Assembly: GCA_028277885.1 (NCBI GenBank)
Contig: JANQFK010000043.1
Location: 34,568-98,567, forward strand
Length of the DNA: 64,000 nt
Reading direction: 5' to 3'
DNA from: Myxococcota bacterium
GTDB lineage: Bacteria > Myxococcota_A > UBA9160 > UBA6930
This document shows, piece after piece, positions 1-7,837 of the stretch. A program made the translations under genes and the position numbers. The stretch's first letter is position 1, and each line of letters begins with the position of its first letter. The notes below the pieces were generated by a model. That model was not told the origin of the DNA. It did not search any database and was given only the letters and a program-made list of their open reading frames with translations.

Positions 1-1093
1 GGCGTCCGACATCCACTTCCAGGTCGGCAACCTCCCGCTGTACCGGTTCAACGGCAACCTCGTGGAGCTCCGCTACAAGGTGCTCACCGCCGAGGACACC
101 GAGGCGATGACCCGCCTGCTCGTCGAGGACGACCCGCGCGCGTCGGAGCTCGACTTCGAGGAGCTCGACCTCGCCTACGAGCTGCCCGGCGAGGGGCGCT
201 TCCGGGTCAACATCTCGCGCCAGCGGCGCTCCTTCAACATCGTGCTGCGGGTGATCCCGCTCCAGATCAAGTCCTTCGAGGAGCTCAACCTGCCGGGATA
301 CCTCCAGGACCTGGCCAACCTGCGCCGGGGCTACGTGCTGGTCACCGGCGCCACGGGCATGGGCAAGAGCACCACCCTCGCCTCCTTCATCAACGAGATC
401 AACCGGGTGCGCCGGGCGAAGATCATCACCATCGAGGATCCGATCGAGTTCGTGTTCACCCACGACAAGAGCATCATCACCCAGCGCGAGGTCGGCACGG
501 ACACCTCGAGCTTCCCCAACGCGCTGCGCGCGGCGCTGCGCCAGGACCCGGACGTCATCATGGTCGGCGAGATGCGCGACCTGGAGACCGTGGACACGTC
601 GCTCAAGGCGGCCGAGACGGGGCACCTGGTGTTCTCGTCGATCCACACCACCGACGTGGCCTCCACGATCGGCCGCCTGGTCTCGTTCTTCCCGGTGGCC
701 GAGCACCTCCAGGTGCGGGCGCGGCTGGCGGACAACCTGAAGGCGATCGTCTCCCTGCGGCTGCTGACGGACAAGAAGCAGACCGGCCGGGTGCCCGCCG
801 TGGAGGTGATGCGCAGCACGCGCACCATCCAGGAGTGCATCAAGGATCCCGCCAAGACCGCGGAGATCACGGAGTACCTCGCCCGGGGCCGCGGCGATCG
901 CATGCAGACCTTCGACCAGCACCTCCTCGACCTGCTGCGGGCCAACAAGATCTCCAAGGAGACCGCCCTGGCGGCCGCCTCGAACCCCGCGGACTTCCAG
1001 ACGAAGCTCGCCCTCGAGGGCGCCATCGACGACGAGCCGGTCGAGGACAAGCCCGCCGATCCCCTCGAGATCGACTCCGACAGCCGGTTCTAG
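1..1093 (+). CDS. PilT/PilU-type twitching motility ATPase (5' partial)
   Basis: Hexameric AAA-type ATPase expected to power type IV pilus retraction at the inner membrane. The reading frame is open from base 2 and encodes the typical N-terminal start of the family (ASDIHFQVG, then PLYRFNGNL) before the GTG that the ORF track used, so the true start lies upstream of the window. Walker A is GATGMGKST, the Asp/Walker B region is DPDVIMVGEMRD, and the His box is IHTTDVAST. The acidic C-terminal tail (DDEPVEDKPADPLEIDSDS) is not part of the catalytic core. PilT versus PilU cannot be decided from the sequence alone; the missing start hides nothing catalytic. The next gene begins 2 bases after the stop, so the two are probably co-transcribed. 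Confidence 0.93.
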   Translation, partial: ASDIHFQVGNLPLYRFNGNLVELRYKVLTAEDTEAMTRLLVEDDPRASELDFEELDLAYELPGEGRFRVNISRQRRSFNIVLRVIPLQIKSFEELNLPGYLQDLANLRRGYVLVTGATGMGKSTTLASFINEINRVRRAKIITIEDPIEFVFTHDKSIITQREVGTDTSSFPNALRAALRQDPDVIMVGEMRDLETVDTSLKAAETGHLVFSSIHTTDVASTIGRLVSFFPVAEHLQVRARLADNLKAIVSLRLLTDKKQTGRVPAVEVMRSTRTIQECIKDPAKTAEITEYLARGRGDRMQTFDQHLLDLLRANKISKETALAAASNPADFQTKLALEGAIDDEPVEDKPADPLEIDSDSRF

Positions 1094-1095
1094 CC

Positions 1096-2325
1096 ATGGC
1101 GACGGACCCCAAGGCAAGCGTCGCCCGCTCCGACCTCGGCGAGGCCCTGCGCGAGGCCGCGGCCCACGCCGCGGCCCGCATCGAGGGCCGCGTGCTGGTG
1201 TTCGTGGGCGGCGGCGACGAGACCGCTCCGAAGCTGCGCGCCGCCGCCGGCTTCGCCAGCGCCGAGGAGGCCCGCGGCCTCGCCGACGACCTCGCGGCAC
1301 CGGTCGCGGACGTGCTGGGCGGCGGGGATCCCGCACCGCGCACGGACGACGGGAGCGCGCTCTGGGTGCTGCCCCTCGCCTGGGAGGACCGCCGACACGG
1401 CGCCCTGGCGGTGGTGACCGCCGAGCCCGTCGACGCACCGGGCGGCCAGCTGCTCGAGGGCGTCGCCCGGGAGGTGGCGCTGCGCCTCGACCACGCCGAC
1501 GCGCGGGCCCGCCTGGCCCGGGGCCCGGCGGACCCCGAGGAGGACAAGAGCGACGAGCTGCTCAAGCTCTCCGAGGCGCTCTTCAACCAGGACATCCAGC
1601 TGCTCCAGAACAACGAGCGTCTGGGCAAGGTCGAGAAGCTCAAGAACGACTTCATCGAGAAGATGTCCCGGGAGCTGCGCACCCCGCTCAACAGCATCAT
1701 CGAGTCCATCATCAGCGTGCTGGCGGGCGAGAACGAGCGGCTGTCGGACGGCGCCAAGCAGAGCCTGCGGACCGCCCTCGACGACGGCAGCTGCTTCCTG
1801 CGCACCCTCCAGAACATCCTCGACCTGTGGCGCATCAAGCAGAACGAGCTGCCCGCGGAGTTCCAGGAGGTGAACTTCCGGGAGGTCGTGGACGAGGCGA
1901 TCTTCAGCGTCCAGGACGTGCTGGGCGACAAGCCCGTGGTGATCGAGAAGCAGCTGAGCGAGCCGCTCCCCAAGGTGCGCACCGACCTCGCCAAGGTGAA
2001 CCAGATCCTGTTCCTGCTGCTCGAGAACGCGGTGAAGTTCACCCTCGAGGGCCGGGTCCGGATCTCGGTCGAGGTCGCGGCCGGGCAGCTCTGCTGCTCG
2101 ATCCAGGACGAGGGCATCGGGATCTGCCCCGACGACCGGCAGTTCATCTTCGACGAGTTCTTCCAGGTGGACGAGTTCGCGAGCAGCGGCTACCGCGGCG
2201 CCGGGCTCGGCCTGGCGCTGGTGCGCGACCTCGTCGGGCTGCTCGGCGGCGAGCTCGAGGTGAGCAGCGAGGTGGGGCGCGGCAGCACCTTCACCTTCCG
2301 GGTGCCCGTGGAGGTCCTGGGCTAG
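1096..2325 (+). CDS. GAF-like/histidine-kinase-like protein lacking the phospho-acceptor His
   Basis: 409 residues. The ATG at 1096 follows the pilus ATPase stop by 2 bases; the longer ORF-track start runs inside that gene and is rejected. Residues about 1-150 look like a degenerate GAF sensor domain. A coiled linker leads to a HisKA-type segment in which the H-box reads MSRELRTPLNSI instead of MSHELRTPLN: residue 192 is Arg (codon cgg), so the normal phosphorylation site is absent. The HATPase_c domain looks intact: N-box LLENAVKF near 310, G1 DEGIGI near 337, F-box IFDEFF, G2 GAGLGLAL near 368. It could be an ATP-binding scaffold, a regulator acting on another kinase, or a kinase phosphorylated elsewhere. 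No membrane segment is seen, so it is probably cytoplasmic. Position suggests a link to pilus motility; that is inference. Confidence 0.88.
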   Translation: MATDPKASVARSDLGEALREAAAHAAARIEGRVLVFVGGGDETAPKLRAAAGFASAEEARGLADDLAAPVADVLGGGDPAPRTDDGSALWVLPLAWEDRRHGALAVVTAEPVDAPGGQLLEGVAREVALRLDHADARARLARGPADPEEDKSDELLKLSEALFNQDIQLLQNNERLGKVEKLKNDFIEKMSRELRTPLNSIIESIISVLAGENERLSDGAKQSLRTALDDGSCFLRTLQNILDLWRIKQNELPAEFQEVNFREVVDEAIFSVQDVLGDKPVVIEKQLSEPLPKVRTDLAKVNQILFLLLENAVKFTLEGRVRISVEVAAGQLCCSIQDEGIGICPDDRQFIFDEFFQVDEFASSGYRGAGLGLALVRDLVGLLGGELEVSSEVGRGSTFTFRVPVEVLG

Positions 2326-2462
2326 GAGGCGGGCCCGAGAGGGTCAGCCGACGACGCGAGAGGTTCCGCGAAGCGGAATCGCAGCCAGCCGAGCGAGCCC
2401 TCCGGGCTCGCTTCGCGGCGGAAGCCGACCCATCCCGGGTCGGCCTGCTGGCCGCCCGACCC
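2326..2462. repeat. Dispersed multi-hairpin repeat, copy 1 (near full length)
   Basis: Directly follows the stop codon of the kinase-like gene; the edge reads ggctaggagg with the TAG being that stop. It contains the set of short palindromes shared with seven other copies: gagggtcagc (partner lost here), ttccgc-gaa-gcggaa, gcgagccc-tcc-gggctcgc and gccgaccc-atcc-cgggtcggc. No ORF with database-like character is present. It may act as a transcription terminator or REP-like mobile element. Confidence 0.85.
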
Positions 2463-2512
2463 GGCTCGGTCCGGCTCGGGCCCCTCGGGGAGCCCCCGTG
2501 CCGAGGGCCGAC

Positions 2513-2731
2513 CTACTCGACCGGCGCCTCTTCCTCGTCCTCGGGGTAGTCGGGCTCGATGTAGCCCGCCGCGATCTCGCGCAGGGAGGTGACCACCTCC
2601 TTGTTGCCCTCGGTCTGGACCAGGGACCGCGCGCCCTTCTTGAGCTGCTTGCTGCGGATCGAAGCCATCTGCACCAGGTGGAAGCGGTTCGACACCCGAC
2701 GGGTGCAGTCCTCGATGGTGATGCGCGCCAT
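2513..2731 (-). CDS. rpoZ: DNA-directed RNA polymerase omega subunit
   Basis: 72 residues beginning MARITIEDC, the standard omega N-terminus, followed by [16 protein letters not shown] and [12 protein letters not shown], both typical of RpoZ. It helps assemble and stabilise core RNA polymerase. The ATG at 2731 is chosen because it gives the family N-terminus and has CCGGAGG just upstream; the longer ORF (to 2827) adds a low-complexity extension. The C-terminus is acidic ([10 protein letters not shown]). It lies downstream of the H1-like gene on the same strand, separated by a strong hairpin. The usual gmk or spoT neighbours are not present. Confidence 0.95.
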   Translation of the reverse strand: MARITIEDCTRRVSNRFHLVQMASIRSKQLKKGARSLVQTEGNKEVVTSLREIAAGYIEPDYPEDEEEAPVE

Positions 2732-2795
2732 GGCGGGCCTCCGGAGAGCGGGAAGCGAGGAGGCGGAGACTAGACGACGCCCCCAGAGAAGGAAA

Positions 2796-2821
2796 CCCCG
2801 GCCGACTCGCGCCGGCCGGGG
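2796..2821 (-). terminator. Rho-independent-type terminator after the H1-like gene
   Basis: A perfect 9-bp stem (ccccggccg / cggccgggg) with an 8-base loop lies 28 bases past the stop of the H1-like gene. On the minus strand it is followed by TTTCCTTCTC. It should end transcription of the H1-like gene before rpoZ. Confidence 0.65.
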
Positions 2822-2848
2822 TCCCAAGACCCTTTCGGAATCGGGCGG

Positions 2849-3241
2849 TTAGGCCTTCTTCCGGCGTCGACGACGCGTGGTCTTCCTGGCGGCCTTCTTG
2901 CGAGTGGCCTTCTTGCGGCGGGTCGCCTTCTTGCGCGTGGCCTTCTTCTTGGTGGCCTTCTTCCGGCGACGGGTCGCCTTCTTGCGCGTACCCGCCTTCT
3001 TGCGGCGAGCCTTCTTGCGCGTGGCCTTCTTCTTCGTGGCCTTCTTGCGTCGGGCCTTCTTGCGCGTGGCCTTCTTCTTGGTGGCCTTCTTGCGCCGGGC
3101 CTTCTTGCGCGTGGCCTTCTTCCGAGTGGCCTTCTTGCGCGTGGCCTTCTTGCGGGTGGCCTTCTTCCGCGTCGTCTTCTTGCGACGCGTGGCCTTCTTC
3201 CGCGTCGCCTTCTTCCGGGTTGCCTTCTTCCGAGCTGCCAT
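2849..3241 (-). CDS. Histone H1-like Lys/Arg repeat protein
   Basis: 130 residues made almost wholly of five- to six-residue KKATR, KKARR and KKATK units after a short MAAR start. Such proteins resemble the basic C-terminal domain of histone H1 and bacterial Hc1/AlgP-type proteins, and would bind DNA or RNA non-specifically through charge. The ATG at 3241 opens the repeat directly; upstream is AAGGGGGG. The final residues are RRRRRKKA. The DNA itself is an internal tandem array of about 15-18-bp units, which makes it prone to copy-number change. The plus strand of this region encodes a spurious hydrophobic ORF. A nucleoid-compacting role is inferred from composition only. Confidence 0.8.
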   Translation of the reverse strand: MAARKKATRKKATRKKATRRKKTTRKKATRKKATRKKATRKKATRKKARRKKATKKKATRKKARRKKATKKKATRKKARRKKAGTRKKATRRRKKATKKKATRKKATRRKKATRKKAARKTTRRRRRKKA

Positions 3242-3448
3242 TCTTGGGTCACCCCCCTTGTGGTGGTCTGGAGCGCCGCGATCCCGCCGCTGTGGCATCG
3301 ACGGAAGCGTTCAGCCGTTCCACGGTCTCAGCTGGCGTTCCGCGCGGTACGCTCCTGCCCCCTATCGGAGCGCGGATCGGGCGACTTGACGGCAAACTGC
3401 CCTCGTTTCCACCGCAATCCGCAGCACTAGAGCCACAGTTGCGGCTGA

Positions 3449-3477
3449 CGCTAACACCCGCTTTTCCGAGCCGTCAA
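3449..3477 (-). promoter_or_regulatory. Candidate sigma-70 promoter for the H1-like gene
   Basis: On the minus strand TTGACG (3477-3472) is followed after 17 bases by TTAGCG (3454-3449). The -35 box is good and the -10 weak. It would leave a 5' leader of about 200 bases before the ATG at 3241. Confidence 0.3.
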
Positions 3478-3696
3478 GAGAGAAGCGCAAAAAAAACGCG
3501 AGGCTGGGAGAGTCAGCTGCGGGTGACCGGCCGGTTTCGTCGCGAAGGGCCGGATCCAACCCACGGGGGTGTGGCACACGACGTGACACTCCCGACGTGC
3601 CGAGCCGGGACGCTGCGAGCCGGGAGACGGCTCGCCCGAGCGGTCGGGAGACCCGGGAGAACGGGACGGGAGAAGGAAGTAAGTAAGGAAGGGACG

Positions 3697-3712
3697 CGAC
3701 CCGGGCGGGTCG
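3697..3712 (-). terminator. Hairpin after the COX24-domain gene
   Basis: A perfect 6-bp stem (cgaccc / gggtcg) with a 4-base loop begins 11 bases after the stop at 3724. On the minus strand it is followed by a long pyrimidine tract (CGTCCCTTCCTTACTTACTTCC). The U content is low for an intrinsic terminator, so efficiency is uncertain. Confidence 0.45.
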
Positions 3713-3723
3713 GGAGCGTCGGC

Positions 3724-3816
3724 CTACCGCTTGCGCTTGTGCCGGGCGCGCTTCAGCAGCTTCTTCTTCTTGTGCTTGCGCATCTTCTTGCGGCGCTTCT
3801 TGATGACGCTGCCCAC
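3724..3816 (-). CDS. AURKAIP1/COX24-domain small basic protein
   Basis: A 30-residue protein too short for standard ORF cut-offs. It begins with a GTG and reads MGSVIKKRRKKMRKHK, matching the short bacterial proteins annotated as AURKAIP1/COX24-domain, which resemble a mitochondrial ribosome-associated protein. AGGAG sits 8 bases before the GTG, which fixes the start. More than half the residues are Lys or Arg, consistent with rRNA binding. A ribosome-associated role is inferred from the family, not shown here. Confidence 0.85.
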   Translation of the reverse strand: MGSVIKKRRKKMRKHKKKKLLKRARHKRKR

Positions 3817-3899
3817 GCAGGCTCCTCTCGCGGAGAGGACTGGATAGTGGCTCCGCCCCATGGCGTCAACCGGCGCGCCGGGCCCGGAGGCCGGCCGGC

Positions 3900-4030
3900 C
3901 GCTGGCCGAGCGAGCCCTCCGGGCTCGCCTTGCGGCGGAAGGCGACCCATCCTGGGTCGGCCTCCTGGGGGGCTGACCCGAGAGGGTCAGCCGACGACGC
4001 GAGAGATTCCGCGAAGGCGGAATCGCGGCT
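3900..4030. repeat. Dispersed multi-hairpin repeat, copy 2 (full length)
   Basis: All four palindromes are present in order: gcgagccc-tcc-gggctcgc, gcgaccc-atcct-gggtcgg, ctgaccc-gaga-gggtcag and attccgc-gaag-gcggaat. The right edge (ggctagg) overlaps the TAG stop of the TPR gene at 4029-4031. Confidence 0.88.
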
Positions 4031-4514
4031 AGGCGGACTGGGGGGCGTGCTCGGGCAGCGGGGTCTCGCCCAGGCCGCGGCGCAGCCGGCCCAGCAGGCG
4101 GTTCAGCGGATGCCGCCGGGGCAGGAAGCCCAGCACGGGCCGGCGTCGCTGGCCCAGTGCCGCGAGGTCCCGGGCCATGGGGGAGTTCGCCGGGTCGATC
4201 ATCAGCCCGCGGCGCAGGTAGCGGATCGCCTCGGCCTTGAAGCCGAAGGCCAGGTGGACCCGAGCCAGGTTGTGGTAGAGCTCGGGGTTGAAGAACTCCT
4301 CCTTCGCGGCGGAGCGGCACAGCTCGAGGGCCTGGTTGAAGCGTCGCTCCACCATTGCCAGGGCCAGTCCGTAGAAGGAGCGGTAGCGGGGGTTCGCGCG
4401 GTCGAGCTGGTGCGCAGCGCGGAAGTGCTCGAGGGCCTCGGCGGGCAGCTCGTCGGCGACGAGCAGCTCGCGGCCTCTGCGGTACTCCTCTTCAGCGGTG
4501 AAGGTCGCGTCCAT
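4029..4514 (-). CDS. TPR-repeat protein
   Basis: 161 residues. Residues about 15-110 contain two to three tetratricopeptide-type helical pairs, for example PAEALEHFRAAHQLDRANPRYRSFYGLALA and PELYHNLARVHLAFGFKAEAIRYLRRGLMIDP. TPR domains mediate protein-protein contacts. The last 40 residues are Arg/Pro-rich. The ATG at 4514 has GGAGG 10 bases upstream. There is no signal peptide, so it is probably cytoplasmic. Its stop lies in the edge of repeat copy 2. No partner can be named from the context. Confidence 0.8.
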   Translation of the reverse strand: MDATFTAEEEYRRGRELLVADELPAEALEHFRAAHQLDRANPRYRSFYGLALAMVERRFNQALELCRSAAKEEFFNPELYHNLARVHLAFGFKAEAIRYLRRGLMIDPANSPMARDLAALGQRRRPVLGFLPRRHPLNRLLGRLRRGLGETPLPEHAPQSA

Positions 4515-4743
4515 GGTCGGGGGTGCCTCCTGGTCGTCCTTGCCGGCGGGTGCGGGGGTGCCGTGACCCGCCTCACCAACCGCCCGTCCTCAAGGCAAAC
4601 TGCGTGCCGATCCCCACGATCGGCAGCTGGGGCCCCAAGTGCCCGGGAACCGGGAAGATCGCGCGGAGGCGGCCGCGCCGGCGGCGGCGCGGCCGGGGAC
4701 GAATCCGTAATCGCGGTTACGAGAGCGTGCGTCCGGTCCCGGC

Positions 4744-6567
4744 TCAGCGCTCCAGGAGCGCGCCGCGCTCGGTGGCCTCGAAGGCCTCGCGGAGGGCGGC
4801 GAAGTCCTCGGGGCGGAGCTCGCGGAAGCTCTCGTCGCCCCGGGTGCGCCAGTAGAGGGGCGCGTCGGCGAGGCGCTCGCGGTGGAAGTGGTCGCGCTTC
4901 AGGTCCCGCACCAGGATCTTCTGGGTCTGGGTGAAGGTGAAGTCGTCCACCACGCGGACGTAGTCCGGGAACCACTTGCGGTCCATGCCGCCGTTGCGCA
5001 CCCGGTCCTCGCAGAAGTCGAAGAAGCCCTGGGGGTCGAAGCGGGCTCCCGGCCGCAGCCGCAGGGCCACCATGACGTGCTCGTCCGAGACCGGGCAGGG
5101 CACGCCGTAGGCCGCGGCCAGGTCCACGTCGGGGTGGTCCTGGATCAGGCGGGCGATCGGGGCCGCGGAGAAGTTCTCGCCGTCCTTGCGGATCCAGTCG
5201 TCCGTGCGGCCGTCGAAGAACAGGAAGCGGCGGTCCTCCACCACGCGGACGTGGCCCAGGTCGCCGGAGTGGTAGACGCCGTCGCGGTACTTGCCGGCGT
5301 TGGCCTCGGGGTTCTCGAAGTAGCCCTGGAACAGGCCCGTGTCCGCGGCGATGCGGCAGATCTCGCCCACCGCCTCGGCGTAGTTGAGGATCCGGCCGTC
5401 GGCGTCCACCTCGGCGGGAGGGCACTCGGAGCCGTCCTCGGCGAGGATCTTCACCGAGGCGTCGGTGATCTCGCCGACGCTTCCGCGCGGGTCCCCCTTG
5501 CGCCGGAACGTGCTGATGGCCGCCTCGGTGGAGCCGTACAGCTCGAACACGTCCTCGAGGCCCAGCCAGCGCTCGAAGCGGTCGAGGTCCGGCGGCGAGG
5601 CGCCGTTGCCCAGGGCGTAGCGGAGGCGGTTGTCGGGGTGGCGCGCCACCTCGGCGAGGATGCGCTCCTCGTCCCCCGCGTACTTGCGCTCCAGGGCCGA
5701 GAGCACGTAGTGGACGGGCTCGCCCACGTAGTTCCAGAACGTGACGCCGTGGCGCAGCACGTCCGGGACGAACTCGCTGGCGCTGAAGCGCTCGCGCACC
5801 GCCAGGGCCCCGCCCACCTGGAAGGCGGGGTGGAAGCCCAGGAACAGCGCGTTGGAGTGGAAGAGCGGCATGCAGGCGTAGCCCACCGCGTCGGCAGCGA
5901 GCCCGATGTTGCGCGACACCACCGTCCCGATCATCAGGAACTTGAGGTGGTTGTTGAGGATGCCCTTGGGCAGGCCGGTGGTGCCCGAGGTGTAGATCAC
6001 CATCAGCGGCTTCTCGGGCGACACCGCGGCGTCGGGCGCGGCGAGGCCCGGGCGCGCCGGGACCTCGGCGTCCAGGCAGCCCCGGAAGTCCCCGCCCGGG
6101 GCCCCCTCCCCGCCCCCCACCACCAGGACGTTCTCCGGGGCGAGGTGCTTGAGGGAGGACTGGACCCGCCGCAGCTCGGGGAGCAGCGCGGCGTCCACCA
6201 CCAGCACCCGGGCCCGGCTCTGGTCGAGGACGCCGGCCAGGGTCTGGCCCCGCAGGCCCGTGTTGATCCCGAACAGGGTGAGGCCCGCGTAGCCGCAGGC
6301 GCCGTAGAGCGAGAGCAGCTCCAGGTGGTTGTGGAGGAACATGGCGACGTGGCCGGGCCGCTCCTCGCTGATCGGCCCCAGCCGCGAGAGCAGCAGGTGC
6401 GCGGTGCGCACGCACTCGTCGCGGTACTCGCGGTAGGTCCAGCGCCGGTCCGCCGCCAGCAGGAAGGGGCGCTCGCCCACCTCGGGGTGCTCGGCGCGCG
6501 CCTCGATCTGGGCACCGAGGATCCAGGGGGCGTCGAAGGTCGGAGAGGATGCCTTCGGCTCGGTCAC
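4744..6567 (-). CDS. Very-long-chain/fatty acyl-CoA synthetase (ANL superfamily)
   Basis: 607 residues. It should activate a carboxylic acid, probably a fatty acid, to its acyl-CoA through an acyl-adenylate. The family motifs are in place: the P-loop-like YTSGTTGLPKG near residue 190, YGSTEA near 342, YHSGDLG near 430 and the C-terminal GRTDDWIRKDGEN. The KILVRDLKRDHF end and FATP-like spacing favour the long/very-long-chain branch. The GTG start at 6567 has a strong GGAGGTGA upstream. It stands alone between the TPR gene and khpA. Substrate chain length cannot be read from the sequence. Confidence 0.92.
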   Translation of the reverse strand: MTEPKASSPTFDAPWILGAQIEARAEHPEVGERPFLLAADRRWTYREYRDECVRTAHLLLSRLGPISEERPGHVAMFLHNHLELLSLYGACGYAGLTLFGINTGLRGQTLAGVLDQSRARVLVVDAALLPELRRVQSSLKHLAPENVLVVGGGEGAPGGDFRGCLDAEVPARPGLAAPDAAVSPEKPLMVIYTSGTTGLPKGILNNHLKFLMIGTVVSRNIGLAADAVGYACMPLFHSNALFLGFHPAFQVGGALAVRERFSASEFVPDVLRHGVTFWNYVGEPVHYVLSALERKYAGDEERILAEVARHPDNRLRYALGNGASPPDLDRFERWLGLEDVFELYGSTEAAISTFRRKGDPRGSVGEITDASVKILAEDGSECPPAEVDADGRILNYAEAVGEICRIAADTGLFQGYFENPEANAGKYRDGVYHSGDLGHVRVVEDRRFLFFDGRTDDWIRKDGENFSAAPIARLIQDHPDVDLAAAYGVPCPVSDEHVMVALRLRPGARFDPQGFFDFCEDRVRNGGMDRKWFPDYVRVVDDFTFTQTQKILVRDLKRDHFHRERLADAPLYWRTRGDESFRELRPEDFAALREAFEATERGALLER

Positions 6568-6651
6568 GGGGTCACCTCCGGAGCAACTCGGGAAGGTAAC
6601 CCAGCCCCGAAGGACGGGCGCAAGGGGGCGGCCGGGGGCTCGGGAGTGGCG

Positions 6652-6885
6652 CTAGAACTCGATGATCTCGAGGATGTAGCGCTTCTTCTCCTTGCCGCTG
6701 GCGGCCGCCATGATGGTGCGGATCGCGGAGGCGTGGGCGCCTCCCTTTCCGATCACCTTGCCCAGATCGTCCTTCGCGACCCGCAGCTCGAGAACGTGAG
6801 CGTGCTCGCCGATCACTTCCTTGATCTGGACTTCGTCCGGCTTGTCGACCAGCGCCTTGACGATCGCTTCGATGAGCGGCTTCAT
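6652..6885 (-). CDS. khpA: KH-domain RNA-binding protein KhpA
   Basis: 77 residues, a single type II KH domain with the GxxG loop in GKVIGKGG (residues 42-49) followed by AIRTIMAAAS. KhpA proteins bind RNA and, with KhpB/Jag, affect cell-division and small-RNA biology in other bacteria. The ATG at 6885 has CGGAGGGG upstream. The usual neighbours rpsP, rimM and trmD are absent from the window, so the gene has been separated from the ribosomal context common in this family. Confidence 0.93.
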   Translation of the reverse strand: MKPLIEAIVKALVDKPDEVQIKEVIGEHAHVLELRVAKDDLGKVIGKGGAHASAIRTIMAAASGKEKKRYILEIIEF

Positions 6886-7020
6886 GCGCCCCTCCGGCCG
6901 TTGAGCAGCCTGGATCTCTCTGCATCTGCACGGGACCTTGACACCGGGTCCGGCGCACGGTTGCGGCTCCAGTGTACGCCGGATCTGGGCGCCTCTGTGA
7001 ATTTTCCTGCCACGGCGGGC

Positions 7021-7048
7021 GGTTTCCCGCCTCGACGAGGCGGAAACC
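7021..7048. repeat. Inverted repeat between khpA and the ABC exporter
   Basis: ggtttc-c-cgcctc / gaggcggaaacc forms a 12-bp stem with one bulged base and a 3-base loop. It lies between divergent genes, about 110 bases before the exporter start and 135 bases before khpA. No T-run follows on either strand, so an operator or mRNA structure is more likely than a terminator. Confidence 0.5.
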
Positions 7049-7159
7049 CCCCGTAGCGACAGCGGGATCGGCCGGGCGCGGCTCCCGCCCGAAGTGCCGG
7101 CCTCCGCTCAAGTTTCCCCGCCGGGGGACGAATCGAGGCGGGTGGGGCTCCGGGAAAAC

Positions 7160-7837
7160 ATGCAGGTCCGGGCGGCGCGAAGCCGCTCCGAGGCGCTGCG
7201 GATCGAGGGGCTCGTCCAGCGCTTCGGACGCCGGGTGGTGCTCGATCGCGTGGACCTCGTGGTCGAGCCCGGCGAGTTCGTCGGGCTCGTCGGCGCCAAC
7301 GGCGTCGGCAAGTCCACCCTGCTGCGCTGCTGCGCCGGCATCCTGCAGCCGTCGCGCGGCGCGGCGTCGGTGTTCGGACAGCGCGCCGCGCGGGCACGGC
7401 GTCGCGGCTGGATCGGCCTGGCGGCGGGCGGCGAGCACCGCTTCGACCGGCGCCTCTCCCTCGCCGCCAACCTGCGCCACCACGCGCGTCTCGCCGCACT
7501 GCCCCGGCGCCGGGCCGAGGCCCGCATCCCCGAGCTCGCCGAGGCCTTCGGCGTGGCCGAGCACCTCGACACGCCCGCTGCGCAGTGCTCGAGCGGAGCC
7601 CGCGCGCGGGCGGACCTGGTGCGCGCGCTGCTGCCGGCTCCGCGCCTGCTGCTCCTCGACGAGCCGTTGCGCAGCATCGACGCCGAGAGCCGCGCGCGCG
7701 TCGCCGCCGCGCTGCGCGAGCGCGCGCGGGGCGCCGCCTGTGTCTGGGTCTCCCACGAGGCCGACGACCTCGCACGCCGCACGCAGCGTGTGGTGCGCCT
7801 CGAGAAGGGAACCCTCCAGCCCGGGCCGCTGCCGTGA
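7160..7837 (+). CDS. ABC-2 type exporter ATP-binding protein
   Basis: 225 residues. Walker A is GANGVGKST (residues 45-53), the signature is the variant CSSGARAR rather than LSGGQ, Walker B is LLLLDEP with the catalytic Glu, and the switch His is in WVSHEAD. The ATG at 7160 is preferred; the ORF-track GTG at 7094 adds 22 residues without domain content and has no ribosome site. It pairs with the overlapping permease gene. The pair converges on the RiPP-like module and ends 2 bases from the peptidase stop, so it is a good candidate exporter for that module, but it could equally serve a drug or glycan substrate. Confidence 0.88.
   Translation: MQVRAARSRSEALRIEGLVQRFGRRVVLDRVDLVVEPGEFVGLVGANGVGKSTLLRCCAGILQPSRGAASVFGQRAARARRRGWIGLAAGGEHRFDRRLSLAANLRHHARLAALPRRRAEARIPELAEAFGVAEHLDTPAAQCSSGARARADLVRALLPAPRLLLLDEPLRSIDAESRARVAAALRERARGAACVWVSHEADDLARRTQRVVRLEKGTLQPGPLP

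Larger units (their letters stand above)
3242..3723. other. Gene-free interval upstream of the H1-like gene
   Basis: No convincing gene in about 480 bases. It holds a candidate promoter (3449-3477), an A-rich tract (aaaaaaaacg near 3490) that stands out in this GC-rich DNA, and a hairpin behind the COX24-domain gene. The ORF-track entries here are frames without recognisable features. Confidence 0.6.

Noticed and set aside
2877-3389. Plus-strand hydrophobic repeat ORF (FLRVAFLRR units)
   Set aside because: It is the antisense reading of the KKATR repeat gene; no ribosome site, and the minus strand has the sensible start and terminator.
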